Of a stretch of DNA of 64,000 nt, positions 41,268-49,214 are shown one piece after another (position 1 is the first letter of the stretch; every line of letters starts with the position of its first letter). The stretch is taken from positions 2,976,001 through 3,040,000 of the forward strand of contig NC_092672.1 in assembly GCF_964355755.1 (NCBI RefSeq). The letters are read 5' to 3'. The notes under the pieces were generated by a model, which was not told the origin of the DNA, searched no databases, and saw nothing but the letters and a program-made list of their open reading frames with translations. The stretch comes from Antedon mediterranea (lineage: Eukaryota; Echinodermata; Crinoidea; Comatulida; Antedonidae). Position numbers and translations under genes: made by a program.

Positions 41268-43034
41268 TCAGGCGTCCAACTCCTCTGCGAGGGTCAGCTG
41301 CTCGATGCACACGCGGTGCATGCGGGCGGCCGCCTCTCGCAGGGCGCTGCTGGAGGATGACAAGGCTGCTGCTGCCAGTCGTTGGTTCGCAGTATACGCC
41401 TCTCTCAGCAGTCGGCGGGCTTCCTCATCTAAAGCTTCCGCTGCCCGCTGCGGTGTTGTGGAGGACTGTTGAGGGAGCTTCGGAGATCCCATACTAGCCG
41501 TAGCGCCCCTGGGCGGTGCGGCCAGTGATGAAGATTCCGGTGCCGGTTCCATTGGTCCTGGAGCTCTCGACGATGGCGGAGGGCATGAGGGCAGGCCTCC
41601 GTACTTTTCGTTGAGTTCATGAAGTCGTTTCGGGTTAGCCCTCATGGCCTCTGCCAGCAGTGGGCACAGACAGAAAGGGTGCAGCATCACCAGGGCGGTG
41701 ACCTGATTTCTGATGTCCCTTTCCATTGACGGCGCCTTCCAATTTACTGCCTGAGCTGTAAGCGTGAGTTGACGCAACCACTTGTTGCCCAGGCCGCAGG
41801 CTCCGGGCCTCAGGAAGTACTTTCTCAAAAAATCAAAAGCCTTCCTCAGAGTTGAGAGACCATCTGGAAGCAGGGGGATCAGTTCTTGAAGGTATCTCCA
41901 GGCTGTCCTCATCTTATGGTTGTCTTGATGGTGTACATACTTTGCCACAACCTCTGGAGCATGCACATTGAGGTGGTCCATTGCCGAGCCTTGCAGACCG
42001 CAAGCTGGCACTGGGCACGCATACCCCGTTCCCTTCTTTGCTGCGGGAGTGGCAGGGTGCCGCGAGAAATCTGATTGTTCTCCTGCTGACGGGTCCACGA
42101 CCTCCGCCGGAACGACGTAAGGTTTACGCCTTGATGATTTTGATCGGGGCGAAGGTTTAGTCCGCTCTGCCGCCCTGGCAGCAGGCCGACCCCTAGCGTC
42201 CCTTGATGACTTTGACCGGGCCGAAGGTTTAGTCCGCTCTGCCGCCCTGGCAGCAGGCCGACCCCTAGCGTCTCCGGACGGGTTCTTCAGCCTGAAGTCC
42301 TGACAAATAAAAGTTGTTTTGCTTGCCTCGTCTCTTAGGAAACGCGTCATGAGCTCCCCCACCGTCTCTGCCCTAGGCGGAAACGGATGGATAGAACAGA
42401 TGATGCGGTCCGGTCCGATTGTGGATACCACCTTCGATTGAAGCAGAACACCCTTCCTGGCTAGGCTTTGAATCTCACAGCGAGCATCCGACGAAAGGTC
42501 CGACCCAGGAGGCCGCGGAACGCCAGCCACCTCTATATTGGCACGAAACATCTCTGCATCCTCTGGTGATAAGGCCACCATACCATCGAACGCACCCCTG
42601 CCACTCACTCCCGAGATCCGCCGGATCCACAAGACTTGGCCCAGCGCGACTCGAGGCTGTGAAGGGGACAACATGGATGGTGATGGGGGGCGGAGAGGCG
42701 ACATCGGATCTTCACGCTCCATCTCCTTTTCTGCTTGCTGGGGGAACGACTCTGCCCCTGGGGGCAAGAGAAGCGCCGCCACAGCCGGTATGTCAGTGGG
42801 GACCGAGTCCTGCACTTCCCCATGGGGTCCGTGCCGGGGCTCGTCCTCGGTTGTACCTACCACTACCCCAGGGGGTAGTGGAGTGGTCGCCCTCTCGGAG
42901 GCCCGGGCAGGGGCCGGCAGAGAAGGGAACTCCCTCTCCACTAGCTCTGCCCAGTCCATTGGCGTCACAGCTTCTGAGTAACTCTTTTCCATATTCGATC
43001 TGAAAGACATAATGAAAAGCACCTTTCCAATCAT
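41268..43034 (-). CDS. Retrotransposon ORF3, 588-aa protein of unknown function
   Basis: An uninterrupted ORF 3' of pol, in the place an env gene would take, but without signal peptide or membrane segments. The start may be the ATG at 43034 or, more likely, one at 42992, just after a good 3' splice consensus (ctttcag, ending 43000). The N-terminal 130 residues are Pro/Glu-rich. A 24-residue basic segment is duplicated in tandem (about 255-278 and 279-302, DARGRPAARAAERTKPS). A compact zinc-binding-like motif follows (C340-x4-C345-x8-H354-x3-H358, CPVPACGLQGSAMDHLNVH). After it comes a predicted helical domain with many Leu/Arg, and an Ala/Ser/Glu helical C-terminus. GC content is clearly above that of the flanks. 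I do not recognise the family. The duplicated basic tract and the Cys/His motif suggest nucleic-acid binding, which is inference only. It could be a captured gene or an accessory protein specific to this lineage. Confidence 0.75.
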   Translation of the reverse strand: MIGKVLFIMSFRSNMEKSYSEAVTPMDWAELVEREFPSLPAPARASERATTPLPPGVVVGTTEDEPRHGPHGEVQDSVPTDIPAVAALLLPPGAESFPQQAEKEMEREDPMSPLRPPSPSMLSPSQPRVALGQVLWIRRISGVSGRGAFDGMVALSPEDAEMFRANIEVAGVPRPPGSDLSSDARCEIQSLARKGVLLQSKVVSTIGPDRIICSIHPFPPRAETVGELMTRFLRDEASKTTFICQDFRLKNPSGDARGRPAARAAERTKPSARSKSSRDARGRPAARAAERTKPSPRSKSSRRKPYVVPAEVVDPSAGEQSDFSRHPATPAAKKGTGYACPVPACGLQGSAMDHLNVHAPEVVAKYVHHQDNHKMRTAWRYLQELIPLLPDGLSTLRKAFDFLRKYFLRPGACGLGNKWLRQLTLTAQAVNWKAPSMERDIRNQVTALVMLHPFCLCPLLAEAMRANPKRLHELNEKYGGLPSCPPPSSRAPGPMEPAPESSSLAAPPRGATASMGSPKLPQQSSTTPQRAAEALDEEARRLLREAYTANQRLAAAALSSSSSALREAAARMHRVCIEQLTLAEELDA

Positions 43035-43089
43035 GGTGAATGTGAATTACAGTGTTAGTCAGCCCGGGGTGAGACGTTTGAATGCGGAT

Positions 43090-46000
43090 CTACTCGGCAC
43101 ACTTGGTACATTTAAATCGATCGATATCGATAGCTTCCGCTGGAGTAATGTTGACGCATGCTCCATGGTACCATTCACCGCACAGATCGCACTCGATCAT
43201 AAAACGCCCCTCCCATGGCTTCCTACAAGTACAGTAAATGCCGTCATCTTCGGCATCCCCGTCGGGGTCGGAATTCGTCAGATCAAGGTTGGTGATCCAA
43301 TTTGGCAAATCCCGATCCCGGCAGAGCTTCAGTTTATCGTGGTGGATTACAAATACTTTATTACGGAGGCGTACACGGAAGGCGTACGGGGCCAGCACCT
43401 CAGTGACTACCCCCGGACCCTTCCATGGCGCATTCAATTTCTTGTTTTTCCCCTTTATTTTGGTCTGGTCGAACACATAGACTTTGTCCCCAACTGCGTA
43501 TGTACGCTCTAGTAGCTTAAGGTCGTATTGATACTTATTGCGCTTTTGCATTGATTTTAGATGTGTTCTTGCAATATCGTGCGCTAACTTCATATTTTCT
43601 ACTAGGCCAGTGGTGTATGAATATGGATCAGTAATTGTTGTGCCCCCTGAAGAGCCGAACATGAGGTCGGGTGGTGTCGATACCTCCCTGCCCAGCATCA
43701 TCAGGTTTGGTGTAGATTGGGTACTTCGGCATACCGTGGCCCTAATTGCACTCGTTATCTGGGGCAGATATTTATCCCAGTCCTTTTGTTGTTTTCCCAC
43801 AAAACACCGGACCGCATTCATCACAGTCAGATTGTAACGTTCTACCTGACCGTTAGCTGAAGGACGGTACGGCGTGGTGTGGGTCTTATTAATGAGGAGA
43901 ATCTTGCAGAGCTCCCCGAAGAGATCGCTCTCAAAATTCGGACCCTGGTCCGAGTGCAATTGCAGCGGCATACCAAATCTGGAGAAGAATTCCCTTACCA
44001 GTACCTCGGCAGTCAATTGTGCAGTCTGCCGGGGTACCGGGTAGGCCTCTACCCACTTTGTAAATTGATCCACTACCATCAATACATACAGATTCCCACT
44101 ACTGGACTGAGGAAATGGTCCTGCAAAGTCTATGTGAACCCTTTCCATTGGGGCTCCCGAGTGGTAATTAATCTGTTCCGAGCGGCCTTTCTTATTCCCC
44201 CTCTTGTGGCTGTTACATATGGGACAGCCTATGACATATCTTTCGATATCCCCGGCCATCCCAAACCAGTAGTATCGTTGTTTAAGACGGAGCTTAGTCC
44301 GTTTGATACCTTGGTGGGCGGCCGATGGGAGATCATGATAAGCTTGCATTGTTGTTTTAATCAATGACTTCGGAAGAACAAGAAGGTCCTCCTCCCCCTG
44401 TTTATCTTGAATGAATAACACCCCGTCTCGCAAGCACATCCTTTCCTTACTCAACCAATAATGTTTTGTTGCCGGGCTAGTAGCGAAAAGCTCATTTGCC
44501 GAAGGCAGCGCGTCACCCTTAAACCAGAGTAACACGGGCCCCAGCTCCTGGTCTTTCCCCTGAGCCTCTTGGATTTCCTGGGTAGAGAAACCCCAATGAG
44601 ATTGCTCCGCCCTTTCCGTGGTTAGTTGATGAACATGTTGGGAGGGCAGGAAAGGCTGCGAGATAGGTTGATTTTGATGTGCGTGCACACCCGTCAGCGG
44701 AATGACGTCATCAACCTGGTCGATGAACGCCCCCCATTGCTGGTGCGCACGTACACAGTACTTACACCCCTTGCAAGGTAAATCAGATAATTTCACCCCA
44801 TGTTTGTAATGATTAGCCATTTCAGGTGCCCGTGACAATGCATCGGCATTGACATGTTTTTTACCAGGGCGGTGTTCTACTATCATTACATACTGGCTAA
44901 GTTCTTCTATCCAGCGGGCCAGTTGCCCTTGGGGTTCCTTGAACCTCAGAAGCCAAGTCAGGCTACTGTGGTCGGTGCGAACCTTAAATGGTTTACCCAG
45001 CAAGTAGTGTCTAAATTGACGTGTGAATTTCACAATCGCCAACAGTTCTTTACGGGTGGTACAGTAGCGTTGCTGCTCTGATGTTAATGCTAAACTAGCA
45101 TAAGCAATCACACGCTCCTGACCCCCTTGTAATTGGGACAATTCACCTCCGATTGCCTGATCTGATGCATCGGTATCAAGGACGAACATGTCATCAGGAT
45201 TCGGAAGTGACAAAACTGGTGGTTGTGTCAATTTAGATTTAATTGAGTGAAATGCATCTATTTGAGGTTTGTCCCATCGGAACTCCCCCTTCTTTGCAAC
45301 TGCATAAAGAGGTCTTGTTAATTCGGCAAAGTGGGGAATGAATGCCCTATGGTAATTTGCTAGGCCAAGGAAGCGTTGAGCCTCCTTGTAGTTCTTAAGA
45401 TCAGGCCACCCACACACTGCCGCGATATCGGTATCGGACATCTCGAGAGTGTTGCGGGAGACCATACGGCCCAGAAATTCCACTTTCCTCTGGAAAAATA
45501 GACATTTCTTTGGTTTTAGTTTCAGATTATATTGTCGGAACCGACCTAGGGCCTCCCTTAAGTTATTGCTGTGGTCTTCAAATGATTTGCCCAGGATAAC
45601 CACGTCGTCGAGGAAAGCCAGAGCAGTCTGCCAATTTAGACCACGCAAAACCATATTGATGACCCTAGAGAAGGTTGCCGGACTATTACACAGGCCAAAG
45701 GGCATTTTTACAAACTCGAACAGGCCATATTTGGTGACGAAAGCGGTCTTTTTGCGATCGTCGGCATTGAGGTTTATTTGCCAATAACCAGAAATGGCGT
45801 CCAATTTAGAGAACCATTGATTACCCGACAATGTGTCGAGGCAATCCTCTAAAATTGGTAATGGATATACATCCTTTACCGTGATGTTATTTAAAGCCCT
45901 ATAGTCTATGCAAAATCTGACGTTTCCATCCCTTTTCCGGACTAGGACTGGGGCGGAGGACCATTCAGAATTGGACGGCTGAATGATACCCCCCTCCAGC

Positions 46001-46989
46001 ATTTTATCCAGTTCTTTGCGTTCTTCATCGGCAAAGTGTAACGGGGTACGGCGAAGTCGGTGTCTCACTGGTGCTGCATCAGACGTATCTACCCGGTGAT
46101 CAATATTAGGGACCTCCCCAATATCGAATTGATCCCTGGCAAACACATCTGCGAACTCAGTAAGCATCTCCTTCACCACCCCTGCCTGATCTTCCGATAA
46201 ATTGGTAATAGAATTTTCATAAGTTGTACGCATGTGATGTGGCAATGCGTGTGTGGCCGGAGAGGTTTCCCCCGGATGGGTGAAAACTTCCCCAGCTACA
46301 CAGGATTCTATTTCAGATGCAAACCCAATTTCTAAACCTGCTTTGACAGTTACGTATTTGTTGGTTGTATTGACCATGCAGATCACAGGCGATTCACCTG
46401 CGGTGTGCACAGTTCTAGGAATTGTTAGGTTATTGTGGCCATGAGGTTCTACAATGTAGTCATGCAATTTGGTATCTAACTGACAGGAAACATAGGCTAT
46501 TGATGTAGGTGGTATCACACGCCGCTTGCATGTGATTATTCTGCAGCTAGAGGGCGTTGAGGGCGCCATACCATTTTGTATTAATGGGACAGCAACCCCA
46601 CCGACCTTTAACAGCATTTCGCCTATGTTGACATCTGCGTTTGTGCCCCTCATGAAATCCAAACCTAGTAGCATTTCGTCTTCAATCGGTGCAACATAGA
46701 CATAAGTGGGGTAGATGTTTGGCCCAATTTTGAGTTGCACCGGACCTATTTTTCGCCCTTCCATCGAACTACCCTTACCCGCCATGAATAATTTAATAGT
46801 ACCCACGGTGGGCGGAGTAGGGGTAATTGAATGGTATAAGCTATCAGATATAATAGATACAGTCGCTCCACAGTCGACAACAGCGTCAACTTTAACGGAT
46901 GCGACCGTAACTTTAGTGTAGAGTAATGAATTAGATTTCACTCGCTGTACAATAAGTGATTCAGTTGGGTCGCACTCTGGAGTGAACAA
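43090..46989 (-). CDS. pol: Retrotransposon pol: protease, RT, RNase H, integrase, C-terminal PHD finger
   Basis: Open for 1299 codons from the leucine codon at 46989; it is entered by -1 frameshifting from gag, not by its own start. Aspartic protease near residue 39 with DCGAT in place of the usual D-T/S-G-A, and LLGLDFM as the second hallmark. RT motifs: RFCIDYRALN, FSKLDAISGYWQI, MPFGLCNSPATF and FLDD at the catalytic site. RNase H: DTDASDQAIG, RKELLAIV, RTDHSSLTWL, NADALSR. Integrase: HHCC zinc finger (AHQG ... CPICNSHK), catalytic D (HIDFAGPFPQ), D (HSDQGPNFES) and E (SANGQVERYN), then a GPY/F-like module (WKGPGVVTEV). The last 48 residues form a complete C4HC3 PHD finger with C1253, C1255, C1267, C1270, H1275, C1278, C1294 and C1297. 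No chromodomain is present. The gene looks intact. Function: polyprotein processing, reverse transcription and integration. Confidence 0.95.
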   Translation of the reverse strand: MFTPECDPTESLIVQRVKSNSLLYTKVTVASVKVDAVVDCGATVSIISDSLYHSITPTPPTVGTIKLFMAGKGSSMEGRKIGPVQLKIGPNIYPTYVYVAPIEDEMLLGLDFMRGTNADVNIGEMLLKVGGVAVPLIQNGMAPSTPSSCRIITCKRRVIPPTSIAYVSCQLDTKLHDYIVEPHGHNNLTIPRTVHTAGESPVICMVNTTNKYVTVKAGLEIGFASEIESCVAGEVFTHPGETSPATHALPHHMRTTYENSITNLSEDQAGVVKEMLTEFADVFARDQFDIGEVPNIDHRVDTSDAAPVRHRLRRTPLHFADEERKELDKMLEGGIIQPSNSEWSSAPVLVRKRDGNVRFCIDYRALNNITVKDVYPLPILEDCLDTLSGNQWFSKLDAISGYWQINLNADDRKKTAFVTKYGLFEFVKMPFGLCNSPATFSRVINMVLRGLNWQTALAFLDDVVILGKSFEDHSNNLREALGRFRQYNLKLKPKKCLFFQRKVEFLGRMVSRNTLEMSDTDIAAVCGWPDLKNYKEAQRFLGLANYHRAFIPHFAELTRPLYAVAKKGEFRWDKPQIDAFHSIKSKLTQPPVLSLPNPDDMFVLDTDASDQAIGGELSQLQGGQERVIAYASLALTSEQQRYCTTRKELLAIVKFTRQFRHYLLGKPFKVRTDHSSLTWLLRFKEPQGQLARWIEELSQYVMIVEHRPGKKHVNADALSRAPEMANHYKHGVKLSDLPCKGCKYCVRAHQQWGAFIDQVDDVIPLTGVHAHQNQPISQPFLPSQHVHQLTTERAEQSHWGFSTQEIQEAQGKDQELGPVLLWFKGDALPSANELFATSPATKHYWLSKERMCLRDGVLFIQDKQGEEDLLVLPKSLIKTTMQAYHDLPSAAHQGIKRTKLRLKQRYYWFGMAGDIERYVIGCPICNSHKRGNKKGRSEQINYHSGAPMERVHIDFAGPFPQSSSGNLYVLMVVDQFTKWVEAYPVPRQTAQLTAEVLVREFFSRFGMPLQLHSDQGPNFESDLFGELCKILLINKTHTTPYRPSANGQVERYNLTVMNAVRCFVGKQQKDWDKYLPQITSAIRATVCRSTQSTPNLMMLGREVSTPPDLMFGSSGGTTITDPYSYTTGLVENMKLAHDIARTHLKSMQKRNKYQYDLKLLERTYAVGDKVYVFDQTKIKGKNKKLNAPWKGPGVVTEVLAPYAFRVRLRNKVFVIHHDKLKLCRDRDLPNWITNLDLTNSDPDGDAEDDGIYCTCRKPWEGRFMIECDLCGEWYHGACVNITPAEAIDIDRFKCTKCAE

Positions 46990-47016
46990 TTTGGAGTCGA
47001 CCCCTAGTCGTTTAAA
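46967..47016 (-). promoter_or_regulatory. Programmed -1 ribosomal frameshift signal, gag to pol
   Basis: The slippery heptamer T-TTA-AAC (47010-47016) is in the correct phase with gag codons. A six-base spacer containing most of the gag stop region follows. Then comes a stem: GGGTCGACTC (46994-47003) pairs with GAGTGCGACCC (46967-46977) as six plus four base pairs with one bulged G, around a 16-nt loop. Gag stops at 47004-47006, and pol is open in the -1 frame. This matches the classical slippery site plus spacer plus stem design. Confidence 0.88.
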
Positions 47017-49214
47017 GAGTCTTCTTCATCTACATCGAATTCATGTTCGACTAGATTTAGCCTTCTGTTTTGCTTGAAGTTTGATTTATTATTATGTGGT
47101 CTATTTGAATTATTGGGAGTCTTGGTGGGGCATTCCCTTGCGAAATGACCCTCCTCACCGCAGGAGAAACAGCCGGCCCCTCTCTCTGGAGATCTACGTC
47201 GAGCCGGGGATGGTTGCCTCTCACGCGGCCTATCAAGGCGATCTAATACCTTGTCTAATTTCGAACAAAGGGCCGAGACCTGTTCTTGCAATTCGTTTAT
47301 TCGGGTGTTGGAAGCATGAACAGATTCCCGGTCCAGAGAACGATCTCGATATCGGGCACCATGGGGCGATTGCGGACGTGCAAAACGCACCACGCGCCGT
47401 TTATCCTCCCTTTTAGTTATTTCATTAATCCGCCCAAAGTCACCCTCAGCCTGCAAGTTGCACTCCTGAACACTAGGTTCTGGGTACACCTGGCAGACAG
47501 TGGATGGCTGGGGTGGAGTTTCTGGCAGATGTGTAGTTGGTGTTGAGGCCAATTTAGGTGTTATTATTGGTTCATCGTTGACACTCTGGTGCCATTCGAT
47601 AAGTCGGATAGCTTCAGGAATTGTTTTGGGGCGCTGCAGGCTAGCAAATTTGCCGCTTGGCCTATCAACACACCCACGACAAAACTTTAAAGCTGCCATT
47701 TCTTGGATCCAATGATTGGTGGCCCCTTCACCCCCTTGCGTTCTATACGCCTTGGCTGCGGCTTTAAGCACTCTGGCTCCCCACTCACGTAGGGACTCCA
47801 GGTCTTTTTGGAAAAGTTTTTCGAATTTTGCAGCCAGAAGAGATTGGTCTTGGGCGGAGCCAAAGTATTCGTTAAAACTAACGATGAGCCTCTCGTAAGA
47901 GACTGCACTACCATGCAAGGTCAGCAACGTTTGTAAGTACGCGGCTGCCTGGCCCCTCATGCTCATGTGGAAAGCTTCCTTGCGTTCGGCCCTAGACCAT
48001 CCATTAATCTGGGAAAATCCCTCAAATCTATCATGGAATATTCCCCAGTCGTCATCCCCACCGTGGAATTCTAGATGTTTTTGCGGCCTGAAAGGCTGTT
48101 GACCCCGATGATCACCGCGGCCCCACTCGTCCCGCAAGGGTAGGCGGTCAAGCCTATTCCTCTCGGGGCGAGGAGGTCGAAGGAATCGTCCGAGATCGTG
48201 CTCATAATTTTGATGATCATTTCTCCCACCATAATCACCCATCTGATAATTATCTCGGTTGATGTTTTGTAAGGGTAGTGGTGGTTGATTATAATTCATT
48301 CCAGTGGCGGAAGGATGACGAGGACGATAGCAATCGTTGTCCAGGTACCCCCGGTTGTAATTATCACCTCCGTACCCATGGTCACCTTGAGGGTAGGAAG
48401 GTCGAGTTCCCCATGAGGGGTCTCGGTTCTTATTTTGAGCAGTAGGGCGTTGAGGTAGGCCATGTTCAACAGCGGCATCCCCCCGTCCTACGTTGGTGTT
48501 ACAATTTATTTCTTTTTCTCGATCCGAATGATCGGGACGGTAGCCGTGTTCTACAGCTGGATAGCCATAAAAACCAGCCCCAACCCGGTCATAAGGATGG
48601 GCGTCTTCGTTTCCCCCAGCTCCCGTGCGAGCACGTGTACTAGGAGACGGTGAAGTATCCACCATGTGCACTCCAGAACGATCAAGAGATCTACCCCGAC
48701 CAGCAGCAACAGGGCCGCTGGTCGCAGTGTCACCCCTTCTCATTGGAGTACGCGGAAAAACCTCATCGCCACCCATATCGCCCGCCCGGTGGTTGTTGTG
48801 GAGCGTACGGGAATCTAGGTTGCTAGGCACGCTTGCCTGGTCTGCATAGCGTTGATCGCCTCCGGCCCCCGGATGCAAGGATGGGTCGCTCGGCAAAGGT
48901 GGTACGGGGGTGCAGGCCTGCTCGTGAGCTTGATCGTGCTCTCCCGAACCGTTACCCACATCTCCATACCCCCCAGTCGGCGGTCCCATTCTCACATACC
49001 GAGAGTTAATGGCATAGTCCATGTTAAAGGACAAAAAGTCGAACGAATTATCGCCGACTGCCCGTGCTAGATCTTGTGGGTTTGTGATATTCCCATAATT
49101 ATCCCTGTAGGCCCTGATTTTCTCGGCCAAGGGTGGGGGTAAACCCTGTGGGAAATCTTTCGCCCTACGGACAAAGTTGATCTTAAAAGGTATTGGTTCG
49201 ATGGTTTTTGGCAT
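47004..49214 (-). CDS. gag: Retrotransposon Gag, 736 aa, with CCHC zinc knuckle
   Basis: Structural polyprotein that assembles the particle and packages RNA. The start ATG at 49212-49214 lies two bases after a strong 3' splice consensus. Residues about 80-330 are a long Gly/Tyr/Asn/Arg-rich, probably disordered region. The capsid-like retrotransposon gag domain follows (from FHGGDDDWGIFHDRFEGF through YLQTLLTLHG and FEKLFQKDLESLREW). Then come a basic, coiled region and one zinc knuckle, CFSCGEEGHFAREC. It ends in an acidic tail at the frameshift site. The N-terminal disordered stretch is unusually long for a gypsy Gag. The frame is intact. Confidence 0.93.
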   Translation of the reverse strand: MPKTIEPIPFKINFVRRAKDFPQGLPPPLAEKIRAYRDNYGNITNPQDLARAVGDNSFDFLSFNMDYAINSRYVRMGPPTGGYGDVGNGSGEHDQAHEQACTPVPPLPSDPSLHPGAGGDQRYADQASVPSNLDSRTLHNNHRAGDMGGDEVFPRTPMRRGDTATSGPVAAGRGRSLDRSGVHMVDTSPSPSTRARTGAGGNEDAHPYDRVGAGFYGYPAVEHGYRPDHSDREKEINCNTNVGRGDAAVEHGLPQRPTAQNKNRDPSWGTRPSYPQGDHGYGGDNYNRGYLDNDCYRPRHPSATGMNYNQPPLPLQNINRDNYQMGDYGGRNDHQNYEHDLGRFLRPPRPERNRLDRLPLRDEWGRGDHRGQQPFRPQKHLEFHGGDDDWGIFHDRFEGFSQINGWSRAERKEAFHMSMRGQAAAYLQTLLTLHGSAVSYERLIVSFNEYFGSAQDQSLLAAKFEKLFQKDLESLREWGARVLKAAAKAYRTQGGEGATNHWIQEMAALKFCRGCVDRPSGKFASLQRPKTIPEAIRLIEWHQSVNDEPIITPKLASTPTTHLPETPPQPSTVCQVYPEPSVQECNLQAEGDFGRINEITKREDKRRVVRFARPQSPHGARYRDRSLDRESVHASNTRINELQEQVSALCSKLDKVLDRLDRPRERQPSPARRRSPERGAGCFSCGEEGHFARECPTKTPNNSNRPHNNKSNFKQNRRLNLVEHEFDVDEEDSLND

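Noticed and set aside
42419-43003. Plus-strand ORFs of 147 and 194 aa
   Set aside because: Antisense shadows of the GC-rich ORF3.
41268-43034. ORF3 as an envelope gene
   Set aside because: No signal peptide, no transmembrane helices and no cleavage site; position alone is not enough.
43879-44367. 162-aa plus-strand ORF
   Set aside because: Antisense of the pol integrase region; no independent features.
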